Positions 53,298-64,000 of a stretch of 64,000 bases of DNA are shown here, one piece after another. The notes beneath the pieces were generated by a model. It saw only the letters and a program-made list of their open reading frames with translations. It ran no database searches and had not been told where the DNA came from. The translations under genes and the position numbers were made by a program. Within the stretch, counting starts at the first letter, position 1. Every line of letters begins with the position of its first letter. The stretch comes from Clytia hemisphaerica (Eukaryota > Cnidaria > Hydrozoa > Leptothecata > Clytiidae): NCBI GenBank assembly GCA_902728285.1, contig CACVBU010001026.1, positions 620,127 to 684,126 of the forward strand, in the 5' to 3' direction.

Positions 53298-53906
53298 ATG
53301 CATCAAAAGAAGAAGATTGTCACGCTGCTTCTCCTGGTATATTTTTTGTCGCGCATATCGGAAAATTCGCCCAACGGATCGAGATTTGCTGCTTCGAAAA
53401 ACAACAACAAACATAGATTCTGTGCACCGATCCGCTTGTATGCCAACCATATTGCTTCGTTTCAGCTTAACATCTCAGGTACCGATATCCTTTTGTCAGG
53501 CGATATTGAATCCAATCCTGGGCCATCTCTATGTACTTTGTGTGCCAAAATATTACGCAAAAACAGTAAACTTGTGACCTACTGTCGCTGCCAACAAAAG
53601 ACCCATCTTCGATGCGTCGACCCGAAGCGCAATTCGAGAACCACTGGTTGGATGTGTTCCCAATGCTTACCATATGTATTACCATTCTGCAACGTACGAG
53701 ATCTTTCGCTTATTGATCAAGAGATCCAACAACAACAGGCGTGGTGGCGGTTCGGCATATACATCAAAGATGACATCAAGCACAAAATACGCAAAGATAT
53801 CACCAACATCAACCCAGCCCTCGAACATCTATGGGTTGAAATTGAAGGAAAAAACAAACATTCTAAACTACTCCTCAATGTTGCGTATCAACCGAACTCT
53901 AAATGA
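53298..53906 (+). pseudogene. CR1-type LINE ORF, 5' part: signal-like segment, 2A peptide, PHD finger, start of endonuclease
   Basis: 202 residues. N-terminus KKKIVTLLLLVYFLS (4-18) is signal-peptide-like. Residues 63-76 read DILLSGDIESNPGP, a 2A-type ribosome-skipping motif with the break expected between G75 and P76 (53520-53525). A C4HC3 PHD finger follows: C79, C82, C96, C98, H103, C106, C120, C123. Then GIYIKDDIKHKI and LWVEIEGK, as in the EEP endonuclease of CR1 elements, but the first part of the endonuclease is missing. The frame ends a few codons into the satellite, so the LINE is truncated at 53894. 2A plus PHD at the front of CR1 ORFs is known in marine invertebrates. Whether this copy is expressed is unknown. 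Confidence 0.82.
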
Positions 53907-56900
53907 AAATCTCTGTAAATTTTGATCGAAATGAAAAAGATATTGTAAAGAGAGTTTAGTTTAAAAAACTAGATTTTAATGATCATTAAAATTAGCATAA
54001 CAATTACCATGTTCAGTTATACAGTTAAGTATTACGATCTGCTACTGGTGTAGAAATGAGAAATAAGAGATTACTTTTTGTGCGAATGATGAGCTGATTT
54101 AGATAAAATATGCCAAGTGTTTGATCCAAGGTATTATAAGTTATCATTAGAATTCAGTTTATGCCAATATAACCATCAAAAAAGATTTGAGTTCAATTTC
54201 ATCAACTCTGATAAAATGTTAATTAGAATATCCATTTCTTAAAGATACCTTCGAGGTAAAAGAGAACTTTCATTGATAACAGGTTAACAACTGAAAAGTC
54301 GAATTTTAAATGAAAATCTCTGTAAATTTTGATCGAAATGAAAAAGATATTGTAAAGAGAGTTTAGTTTAAAAACTAGATTTTAATGATCATTAAAATTA
54401 GCATAACAATTACCATGTTCAGTTATACAGTTAAGTATTACGATCTGCTACTGGTGTAGAAATGTGAAATAAGAGATTGCTTTTTGTGCGAATGATGAGC
54501 TGATTTAGATAAATATGCCATGTTGATCCAAGGTATTATAAGTTATCATAGAATCGTTCTGCTATAACCATCCAAAATGATTTGAGATCTTTTATAAACT
54601 CTGATAAAGTGTTATTAGAATATCCTTTCTTAAAGATACCTTCAAGGTAAAAGAGAACTTTCATTGAACAGGTTCCACAACTGAAAGTCGAACTCTAAAT
54701 GAAATCTCTGCAAATTTTGATCGAAATAAAAATATATTGTAAAAGAGTTTAGTTAAAAAACTAGATTTATGATCTTTAGCATAATAATTACCATTTCAGT
54801 AATACATAAGTATTACGACTCTACTTGGTGAGAAAGGAGAAATCCGTATTTTGTCGAATGATAGGTATTTTAGATAAAAAATGCCAAGTGTTGATCCAAG
54901 GTATTATAAGTTATCATAATTCAGTTTATGCAATAACAATCAAAAAAGATTTCAGATCAATTTTAATCAACTCTGAAAGTGTTAATTGAAATCCATTTCT
55001 TAAAGAACCTTAAGGTAAAAGGAACTTTCATTGATAACAGGTTAACAACTGAAAGTCGAACTCTAAATGAAATCTCTGTAAATTTTGATCGAAAAAAAGA
55101 TATTGTAAAGAGAGTTTAGTTTAAAANNNNNNNNNNNNNNNNNNNNNNNNNNNNNNNNNNNNNNNNNNNNNNNNNNNNNNNNNNNNNNNNNNNNNNNNNN
55201 NNNNNNNNNNNNNNNNNNNNNNNNNNNNNNNNNNNNNNNNNNNNNNNNNNNNNNNNNNNNNNNNNNNNNNNNNNNNNNNNNNNNNNNNNNNNNNNNNNNN
55301 NNNNNNNNNNNNNNNNNNNNNNNNNNNNNNNNNNNNNNNNNNNNNNNNNNNNNNNNNNNNNNNNNNNNNNNNNNNNNNNNNNNNNNNNNNNNNNNNNNNN
55401 NNNNNNNNNNNNNNNNNNNNNNNNNNNNNNNNNNNNNNNNNNNNNNNNNNNNNNNNNNNNNNNNNNNNNNNNNNNNNNNNNNNNNNNNNNNNNNNNNNNN
55501 NNNNNNNNNNNNNNNTACAGTTAAGTATTACCGCTCCTATGGTGAGAAATGAGAAATAAGAGATTACTTTTGTGCAAATGATGAGTAATTTAGATAACAT
55601 ATCCAAGTGTTTGATCCAAGAATTTAAGTTATCATTAGAATTCAGTTCTGCCAATATAACCATAAAAAAGATTGAGATCAATTTTATCAACTTAAAGTGT
55701 TAATAGAATATCCATTTTTAAAGATACCTTCAAGGTAAAAGAGCAACTTTCATTGATAACAGGTTAACAACTGAAAAGTCGAACTCTAAATGAAAATCTC
55801 TGTAAATTTTGATCGAAATGAAAAAGATATTGTAAAGAGAGTTTAGTTTAAAAAACTAGATTTTAATGATCATTAAAATTAGCATAACAATTACCATGTT
55901 CAGTTACAGTTAGGTATTACGATCTGGCTACTGGTGTAGAAATGAGAAATAAGAGATTACTTTTTGTGGAATAATGAGCTGATTTAAATAAAATATGCCA
56001 AGTGTTTGATCCAAGGAATTATAAGTTATCATTAGAATTCAGTTCATGCCAATATAACCATCAAAAAGATTTGAGATCAATTTTATCAACTGTGATAAAG
56101 TGTTAATTAGAATATCCATTTTTTAAAGATACCTTCAAGGTAAAAGAGAACTTTCATTGATAACAGGTTAACAACTGAAAAGTCGAACTCTAAATGAAAA
56201 TCTCTGTAAATTTTGATCGAAATGAAAAAGATATTGTAAAGAGAGTTTAGTTTAAAAACTAGATTTTAATGATCATTAAAATTAGCATAACAATTACCAT
56301 GTTCAGCTATACAGTTAAGTATTACAATCTCCTACTGGTGTAGAAATGAGAAATAAGAGATTACTTTTTGTGCGAATGATGAGCTAATTTAGATAAAATA
56401 TGCCAAGTGTTTGATCCAAGGAATTATAAGTTATCATTAGAATTCAGTTCATGCCAATATAACCATCAAAAAAGATTTGAGATCAATTTTATCAACTGTG
56501 ATAAAGTGTTAATTAGAATATCCATTTTTTAAAGTTACCTTCAAGGTAAAAGAGAACTTTCATTGATAACAGGTTAACAACTGAAAAGTCGAACTCTAAA
56601 TGAAAATCTCTGTAAATTTTGATCGAAATGAAAAAGATATTGTAAAGAGAGTTTAGTTTAAAAACTAGATTTTAATGATCATTAAAATTAGCATAACAAT
56701 TACCATGTTCAGTTATACAGTTAGGTATTACGATCTGCTACTGGTGTAGAAATGAGAAATAAGAGATTACTTTTTGTGTGAATGATGAGCTGATTTAAAT
56801 AAAATATGCCAAGTGTTTGATCCAAGGAATTATAAGTTATCATTAGAATTCAGTTCATGCCAATATAACCATCAAAAAAGATTTGAGATCAATTTTATCA

Positions 56901-59900
56901 ACTGTGATAAAGTGTTAATTAGAATATCCATTTTTTAAAGATACCTTCAAGGTAAAAGAGAACTTTCATTGATAACAGGTTAACAACTGAAAAGTCGAAC
57001 TCTAAATGAAAATCTCTGTAAATTTTGATCGAAATGAAAAAATATTGTAAAGAGAGTTTTAGTTTAAAAACTAGATTTTAATGATCATTAAAATTAGCAT
57101 AACAATTACCATGTTCAGCTATACAGTTAAGTATTACAATCTCCTACTGGTGTAGAAATGAGAAATAAGAGATTACTTTTTGTGCAATGATGAGCTAATT
57201 TAGATAAAATATGCCAGTGTTTGATCCAAGGAATTATAAGTTATCATTAGAATTCAGTTCATGCCAATATAACCATCAAAAAAGATTTGAGATCAATTTT
57301 ATCAACTGTGATAAAGTGTTAATTAGAATATCCATTTTTAAAGAAAACTTCAAGGTAAAAGAGAACTTTCATTGATAACAGGTTAACAACTGAAAAGTCG
57401 AACTCTAAATGAAAATCTCTGTAAATTTTGATCGAAATGAAAAAGATATTGTAAAGAGAGTTTAGTTTATAACTAGATTTTAATGATCATTAAAATTAGC
57501 ATAACAATTACCATGTTCAGTTATACAGTTAAGTATTACGATCTGCTACTGGTGTAGAAATGAGAAATAAGAGATTACTTTTTGTGGAATAATGAGCTGA
57601 TTTTAAATAAAATATGCCAAGTGTTTGATCCAAGGAATTATAAGTTATCATTAGAATTCAGTTCATGCCAAATAACCATCAAAAAGATTTGAGATCAATT
57701 TTATCAACTGTGATAAAGTGTTAATTAGAATATCCATTTTTTAAAGATACCTTCAAGGTAAAAGAGAACTTTCATTGATAACAGGTTAACAACTGAAAAG
57801 TCGAACTCTAAATGAAAATCTCTGTAAATTTTGATCGAAATGAAAAAGATATTGTAAAGAGAGTTTAGTTTAAAAACTAGATTTTAATGATCATTAAAAT
57901 TAGCATAACAATTACCATGTTCAGCTATACAGTTAAGTATTACAATCTCCTACTGGTGTAGAAATGAGAAATAAGAGATTACTTTTTGTGCGAATGATGA
58001 GCTAATTTAGATAAAATATGCCAAGTGTTTGATCCAAGGAAATATAAGTTATCATTAGAATTCAGTTCATGCCAATATAACCATCAAAAAAGATTTGAGA
58101 TCAATTTTATCAACTGTGATAAAGTGTTAATTAGAATATCCATTTTTTAAAGATACCTTCAAGGTAAAAGAGAACTTTCATTGATAACAGGTTAACAACT
58201 GAAAAGTCGAACTCTAAATGAAAATCTCTGTAAATTTTGATCGAAATGAAAAAGATATTGTAAAGAGAGTTTAGTTTAAAAAACTAGATTTTAATGATCA
58301 TTAAAATTAGCATAACAATTACCATGTTCAGTTATACAGTTAGGTATTACGATCTGCTACTGGTGTAGAAATGAGAAATAAGAGATTACTTTTTGTGGGA
58401 ATAATGAGCTGATTTAAATAAAATATGCCAAGTGTTTGATCCAAGGAATTATAAGTTATCATTAGAATTCAGTTCATGCCAATATAACCATCAAAAAAGA
58501 TTTGAGATCAATTTTATCAACTGTGATAAAGTGTTAATTAGAATATCCATTTTTTAAAGATACCTTCAAGGTAAAAGAGAACTTTCATTGATAACAGGTT
58601 AACAACTGAAAAGTCGAACTCTAAATGAAAATCTCTGTAAATTTTGATCGAAATGAAAAAGATATTGTAAAGAGAGTTTAGTTTAAAAACTAGATTTTAA
58701 TGATCATTAAAATTAGCATAACAATTACCATGTTCAGCTATACAGTTAAGTATTACAATCTCCTACTGGTGTAGAAATGAGAAATAAGAGATTACTTTTT
58801 GTGCGAATGATGAGCTAATTTAGATAAAATATGCCAAGTGTTTGATCCAAGGAATTATAAGTTATCATTAGAATTCAGTTCATGCCAATATAACCATCAA
58901 AAAAGATTTGAGATCAATTTTATCAACTGTGATAAAGTGTTAATTAGAATATCCATTTTTTAAAGATACCTTCAAGGTAAAAGAGAACTTTCATTGATAA
59001 CAGGTTAACAACTGAAAAGTCGAACTCTAAATGAAAATCTCTGTAAATTTTGATCGAAATGAAAAAGATATTGTAAAGAGAGTTTAGTTTAAAAACTAGA
59101 TTTTAATGATCATTAAAATTAGCATAACAATTACCATGTTCAGTTATACAGTTAGGTATTACGATCTGCTACTGGTGTAGAAATGAGAAATAAGAGATTA
59201 CTTTTTGTGTGAATGATGAGCTGATTTAACTAAAATATGCCAAGTGTTTGATCCAAGGAATTATAAGTTATCATTAGAATTCAGTTCATGCCAATATAAC
59301 CATCAAAAAAGATTTGAGATCAATTTTATCAACTGTGATAAAGTGTTAATTAGAATATCCATTTTTTAAAGATACCTTCAAGGTAAAAGAGAACTTTCAT
59401 TGATAACAGGTTAACAACTGAAAAGTCGAACTCTAAATGAAAATCTCTGTAAATTTTGATCGAAATGAAAAAGATATTGTAAAGAGAGTTTAGTTTAAAA
59501 ACTAGATTTTAATGATCATTAAAATTAGCATAACAATTACCATGTTCAGTTATACAGTTAGGTATTACGATCTGCTACTGGTGTAGAAATGAGAAATAAG
59601 AGATTACTTTTTGTGTGAATATGAGCTGATTTAATAAAATATGCCAAGTGTTTGATCCAAGGAATTATAAGTTATCATTAGAATTCAGTTCATGCCAATA
59701 TAACCATCAAAAAAGATTTGAGATCAATTTTATCAACTGTGATAAAGTGTTAATTAGAATATCCATTTTTTAAAGATACCTTCAAGGTAAAAGAGAACTT
59801 TCATTGATAACAGGTTAACAACTGAAAAGTCGAACTCTAAATGAAAATCTCTGCAAATTTTGATCGAAATGAAAAAGATATTGTAAAGAGAGTTTAGTTT

Positions 59901-61954
59901 AAAAAACTAGATTTTAATGATCATTAAAATTAGCATAACAATTACCATGTTCAGCTATACAGTTAAGTATTACAGTCTCCTACTGGTGTAGAAATGAGAA
60001 ATAAGAGATTACTTTTTGTGCAAATGATGAGCTAATTTAGATAAAATATGCCAAGTGTTTGATCCAAGGAATTATAAGTTATCATTAGAATTCAGTTCAT
60101 GCCAATATAACCATCAAAAAAGATTTGAGATCAATTTTATCAACTGTGATAAAGTGTTAATTAGAATATCCATTTTTTAAAGTAACCTTCAAGGTAAAAG
60201 AGAACTTTCATTGATAACAGGTTAACAACTGAAAAGTCGAACTCTAAATGAAAATCTCTGTAAATTTTGATCGAAATGAAAAAGATATTGTAAAGAGAGT
60301 TTAGTTTAAAAACTAGATTTTAATGATCATTAAAATTAGCATAACAATTACCATGTTCAGTTATACAGTTAGGTATTACGATCTGCTACTGGTGTAGAAA
60401 TGAGAAATAAGAGATTACTTTTTGTGTGAATAATGAGCTGATTTAAATAAAATATGCCAAGTGTTTGATCCAAGGAATTATAAGTTATCATTAGAATTCA
60501 GTTCATGCCAATATAACCATCAAAAAAGATTTGAGATCAATTTTATCAACTCTGATAAAGTGTTAATTAGAATATCCATTTCTTAAAGATACCTTCAAGG
60601 TAAAAGAGAACTTTCATTGATAACAGGTTAACAACTGAAAAGTCGAACTCTAAATGAAAATCTCTATAAATTTTGATCGAAATGAAAAAGATATTGTAAA
60701 GAAAGTTTAGTTTAAAAACTAGATTTTAATGATCATTAAAATTAGCATAACAATTACAATGTTCAGCTATACAGTTAAGCATTACGATCTCCTACTGGTG
60801 TAGAAATGAGAAATAAGAGATTACTTTTTGTGCGAATGATGAGCTGATTTAGATAAAATATGCCAAGTGTTTGATTGAAGGTATTATAAGTTATCATTAG
60901 AATTCAGTTTATGCCAATATAACCATCAAAAAAGATTTGAGATCAATTTTATCAACTCTAATAAAGTGTTAATTAGAATATCCATTTCTTAAAGATACCT
61001 TCAAGGTAAAAAAAAACTTTCATTGATAACAGGTTAACAACTGAAAAGTCGAACTCTAATTGAAAATCTCTGTAAATTTTGATCGAAATGAAAAATATAT
61101 TGTAAAGAGAGTTTAGTTTAAAAACTAGATTTTAATGATCATTAAAACTAGCATAACAATTACCATGTTCAGTTATACAGTTAAGTATTACGATCTGCTA
61201 CTGGTGTAGAAATGAGAAATAAGAGATTACTTTTCGTGCGAATGATGAGCTGATTTAGATAAAATATGCCAAGTGTTTTATCCAAGGTATTATAAGTTAT
61301 CATTAGAATTCAGTTTATGCCAATATAACCATCAAAAAAGATTCGAGATCAATTTTATCAACTTTGATAAAGTGTTAATTAGAATATCCATTTCTTAAAG
61401 ATACCTTCAAGGTAAAAGAGAACTTTCATTGATAACAGGTTAACAACTGAAAAGTGGAACTCTAAATGAAAATCTCTGTAAATTTTGATCGAAATGAAAA
61501 AGATATTGTAAAGAGAGTTTAGTTTAAAAACTAGATTTTAATGATCATTAAAATTAGCATAACAATTACCATGTTCAGTTATACAGTTAAGTATTACGAT
61601 CTGCTACTGGTGTAGAAATGAGAAATAAGAGATTACTTTTTGTGTGAATGATGAGCTAATTTAGATAAAATATGCCAAGTGTTTGATCCAAGGTATTATA
61701 AGTTATCATTAGAATTCAGTTTATGCCAATATAACCATCAAAAAAGATTTGAGATCAATTTTATCAACTCTGATAAAGTGTTAATTAGAATATCCATTTC
61801 TTAAAGATACCTTCAAGGTAAAAGAGAACTTTCATTGATAACAGGTTAACAACTGAAAAGTCGAACTCTAAATGAAAATCTCTGTAAATTTTGATCGAAA
61901 TGAAAAATATATTGTAAAGAGAGTTTAGTTTAAAAACTAGATTTTAATGATCAA
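53895..61954. repeat. 406-bp satellite array, about 20 monomers
   Basis: TGAAAATCTCTGTAAATTTTG recurs at 53904, 54311, 54700, 55069, 55791, 56195, 56601, 57007, 57410, 57813, 58219, 58626, 59032, 59438, 59842, 60249, 60655, 61061, 61467 and 61873, spacing mostly 403-407. Each monomer has the perfect palindrome TTTTAATGATCATTAAAA. Core monomers alternate between two types and edge monomers differ. No coding potential. Array length and AT-richness fit a heterochromatic or centromere-type satellite, which is inference. Confidence 0.95.
55127..55515. other. assembly gap (N run)
   Basis: 389 N within the satellite, roughly one monomer long. Monomers on the left side of it (54311-55126) are shortened by many single-base losses. 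Confidence 0.98.
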
Positions 61955-62400
61955 AGAAGAAAACAAATAGCCTCAGATAGCCAGAACTTTTGTGTCTCCT
62001 AATCCTCGATGACATGAAAAATGAATCTTTTCATATTTTGAGAAGGAGAGCTGACCAGACTTTCAAACAGAAGTAAACAAAGCAAAAAGAAGATTAAAAA
62101 GCCAGCTAAGGAATTTGTACTATATAATGTTATTGATTACTAGAACTTGCTCTTTAGAAATTCTTGATATAATTCTGTGATATAAATATTTCAAATCAGA
62201 GAAGAAAACAGAGAATTATAAATTTTGAGTCTCCTATCTCTTAAATGACAAAAAAAGTGAAAATTATTATACTTTGAACAGGAGAATCAGTCAGACTTTC
62301 GGACAGAAATAAAAAACCAGCTTGGAAACTTTTTATAAACTTATTCATTCCAGACACTCCCCCTAAACTTTTCCCTAAGAAATTCTTAATATAATAAAAT
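61955..62400. repeat. degenerate copies of the 104-bp repeat
   Basis: Contains diverged TTTTGTGTCTCCTAATCCT and GACCAGACTTTCAAACAG segments, the older edge of the following array. Confidence 0.65.
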
Positions 62401-62935
62401 GAGATTTCAAGTCAGGAAAGAAATCAAAGATCCAGAAATTTTGTGTCCCCTAATCCTTAATGACAAAAAAAGTGAATTTTATCATATTTTGAGAAGGAGA
62501 TTTGACCAGACTTTCAAGCAGAAGAAATCAGAGAACCAGAAATTTTGTGTCTCCTAATCCTCAATGACAAAAAAAGTGAATTTTATCATATTTTGAAAGG
62601 AGATTTGACCAGACTTTCAACCAGAAGAAATCAAAGAACCAGAAATTTTGTGTCTCCTAATCCTCAATGACAAAAAAAGTGAATTTTATCATATTTTGAG
62701 AAGGAGATTTGACCAGACTTTCAACCAGAAGAAATCAGAGAACCAGAAATTTTGTGTCTCCTAATCCTCAATGACAAAAAAAGTGAATTTTATCATATTT
62801 TGAGAAGGAGATTTGACCAGACTTTCAACCAGAAGAAATCAGAGAACCAGAAATTTTGTGTCTCCTAATCCTCAATGACAAAAAAAGTGAATTTTGTCAT
62901 GTTTTGAGCAAGAGATTTGACCAGACTTTAGAAAA
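62401..62935. repeat. 104-bp satellite array, about 5 copies
   Basis: GAAGAAATCAGAGAACCAG recurs at 62521, 62624, 62728 and 62832. Units contain CCTCAATGACAAAAAAAGTG and GAGATTTGACCAGACTTT. Confidence 0.9.
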
Positions 62936-64000
62936 AGTAAATATAAAAACAAAAGGGATACCTCACACAACCAGACTTCTTACTGCAGCTTTGATATCTT
63001 GACTTGGACGTTTGCTTGCTTTCTCCGACACCACATCTCTCTTTCTTTCTGTTTTGAAAAAGCATTACATGTATGTTACTTTCCTTTTAGTTACTGCGTG
63101 TGCGTTCGATCGAATCGTTCTGAATGAAATAAAAGAAATTATAATTGCACGCGCAGAATTTGATATTTTTATTACTCTATTGTGATTGGACGAAATGCGC
63201 GTCATTGATTGGCTATTAAAATAAAACGTCAAGACATCAATCAAAACATTGCCAAATAAGGTAAAAAAGCAGTGCACGCTTCGGAAATCAAAGAAAAACA
63301 TTGCGAATTTCTAAACTTAGTTTTTTTGTACACTTGAGGAATTAATGCTAATGGGAATCAAAGTATACGGTCAGACTGTAGGATGTTTGAATGTTGAGGA
63401 ATTACACCATGTAGACTGTTGAATCGCAATTAAATAAAGAGAAAATGACAAGGAACAACCAGTAGCAGTAAGTAAAATTCTACCAAGATCTTTGGGTTGT
63501 AAAATCTTTCCCTTCTTGCCCTTAGAGGTTCTTTTGTACATTATCTATTTTTTGCGAGGTTTACAAAATTTAAAACAAAAGTCAAAACAAGTCCAGATAT
63601 GGAGAAAAAATCCATAAAAGCAGGCAGAATGTCTGAAATTTTCAAGAAATAAAGGCTTTTGAGCAATCATTTCAAACATCCGTCCTACAGCCCCAGTGGA
63701 TTTTTTTCTCACAGCGGGGGTCGAAATCTCTATTTAAATCCCAATGGGGGTGTTTAAGAGCTTGATATTCACATTTTATTTTCTATTTTTAGAAATGTTT
63801 CGAATAATTGAATATGGAAGATCTTAATGGCGGACATAAGAGGCTTCCCTATGGTTTTCGTTCTGGACATTGTTAATCCATTTGAAATCGCTAACGTTCG
63901 ATAAATGATGATGGAATGTCAAAAGCAAGTACGTTTTTGTCTGTAAAATAGTATGTAGTATAGCATAATGGTTGGGTTTTGCCATTTGCTTTATTGAGGG
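62936..64000. other. non-coding right end of the window
   Basis: No gene recognised. Two ATTGG (CCAAT-box) words lie at 63185-63215. A fragment of the CCCCACTGG element lies at 63685-63755 (CAGCCCCAGTGGATTT). The open frame at 63065-63301 on the minus strand has no protein-like features. Confidence 0.35.

Noticed and set aside
55121..55690. 189-codon ORF spanning the N run
   Set aside because: Artefact of translating unknown bases across the gap.
63065..63301. 78-codon minus-strand ORF near the right end
   Set aside because: Composition follows AT-rich background. No motif, no splice or start context.

Overview
The window looks like a chromosome segment from an invertebrate animal, plausibly a cnidarian. 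It is AT-rich and has spliced-gene signals (GT..AG junctions with consistent phase), CR1-type LINEs, one of them with a 2A peptide and PHD finger, a BEL/Pao retrotransposon, many classes of miniature inverted-repeat elements, and a long AT-rich satellite. Nothing bacterial or organellar is visible. The species assignment is inference from element content only.

Layout. 1-4.9 kb: a foldback repeat, a 1.7-kb Mutator-like element with 9-bp target duplications (1698-3385), and an ORF1-like remnant split by a small hAT-like element. 4.9-13.2 kb: a complete, structurally intact BEL/Pao retrotransposon on the minus strand, with 814-bp LTRs, a 5-bp target duplication, an uninterrupted 2061-residue polyprotein, and a leader with 11 copies of a 24-bp repeat. 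13.2-16 kb: a broken CR1-type LINE (minus strand) cut by three separate small elements. 16-19.3 kb: mostly non-coding. 19.3-27.7 kb: LINE remnants flank a SAP-domain ORF that is itself split by a 6.8-kb inverted-repeat element. That element contains a further foldback with arms made of 19-bp repeats. 27.7-31.2 kb: poly-G-ended elements and a duplicated exon.

31.5-45.3 kb: a giant foldback whose arms are built from 176-bp repeats. Almost every unit carries a perfect palindromic E-box (GTCACGTGAC) followed 3 bp later by a kB-like palindrome (GGGAAATTCCC). This is the most unusual object in the window. Its interior holds nested elements (a Tc1/mariner-type element, several hairpins, a ~195-bp repeat). 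A captured coding fragment sits between two array blocks on its right side. 45.3-49.6 kb: small elements and a deleted BEL remnant. 49.6-52 kb: the best candidate for a host-type multi-exon gene (minus strand, six phase-compatible exons, one single-base frameshift), of unrecognised function. 53.3-53.9 kb: the 5' part of a CR1 LINE ORF with signal-like N-terminus, 2A motif and PHD finger, cut off exactly where a ~406-bp satellite begins. 53.9-62.0 kb: about 20 satellite monomers with an alternating two-type organisation and a 389-bp assembly gap. 62.4-62.9 kb: a second satellite of 104 bp. The rest is non-coding.

The genes do not form a pathway. The window is a nest of mobile elements whose order of insertion can largely be read from target duplications and restored reading frames.
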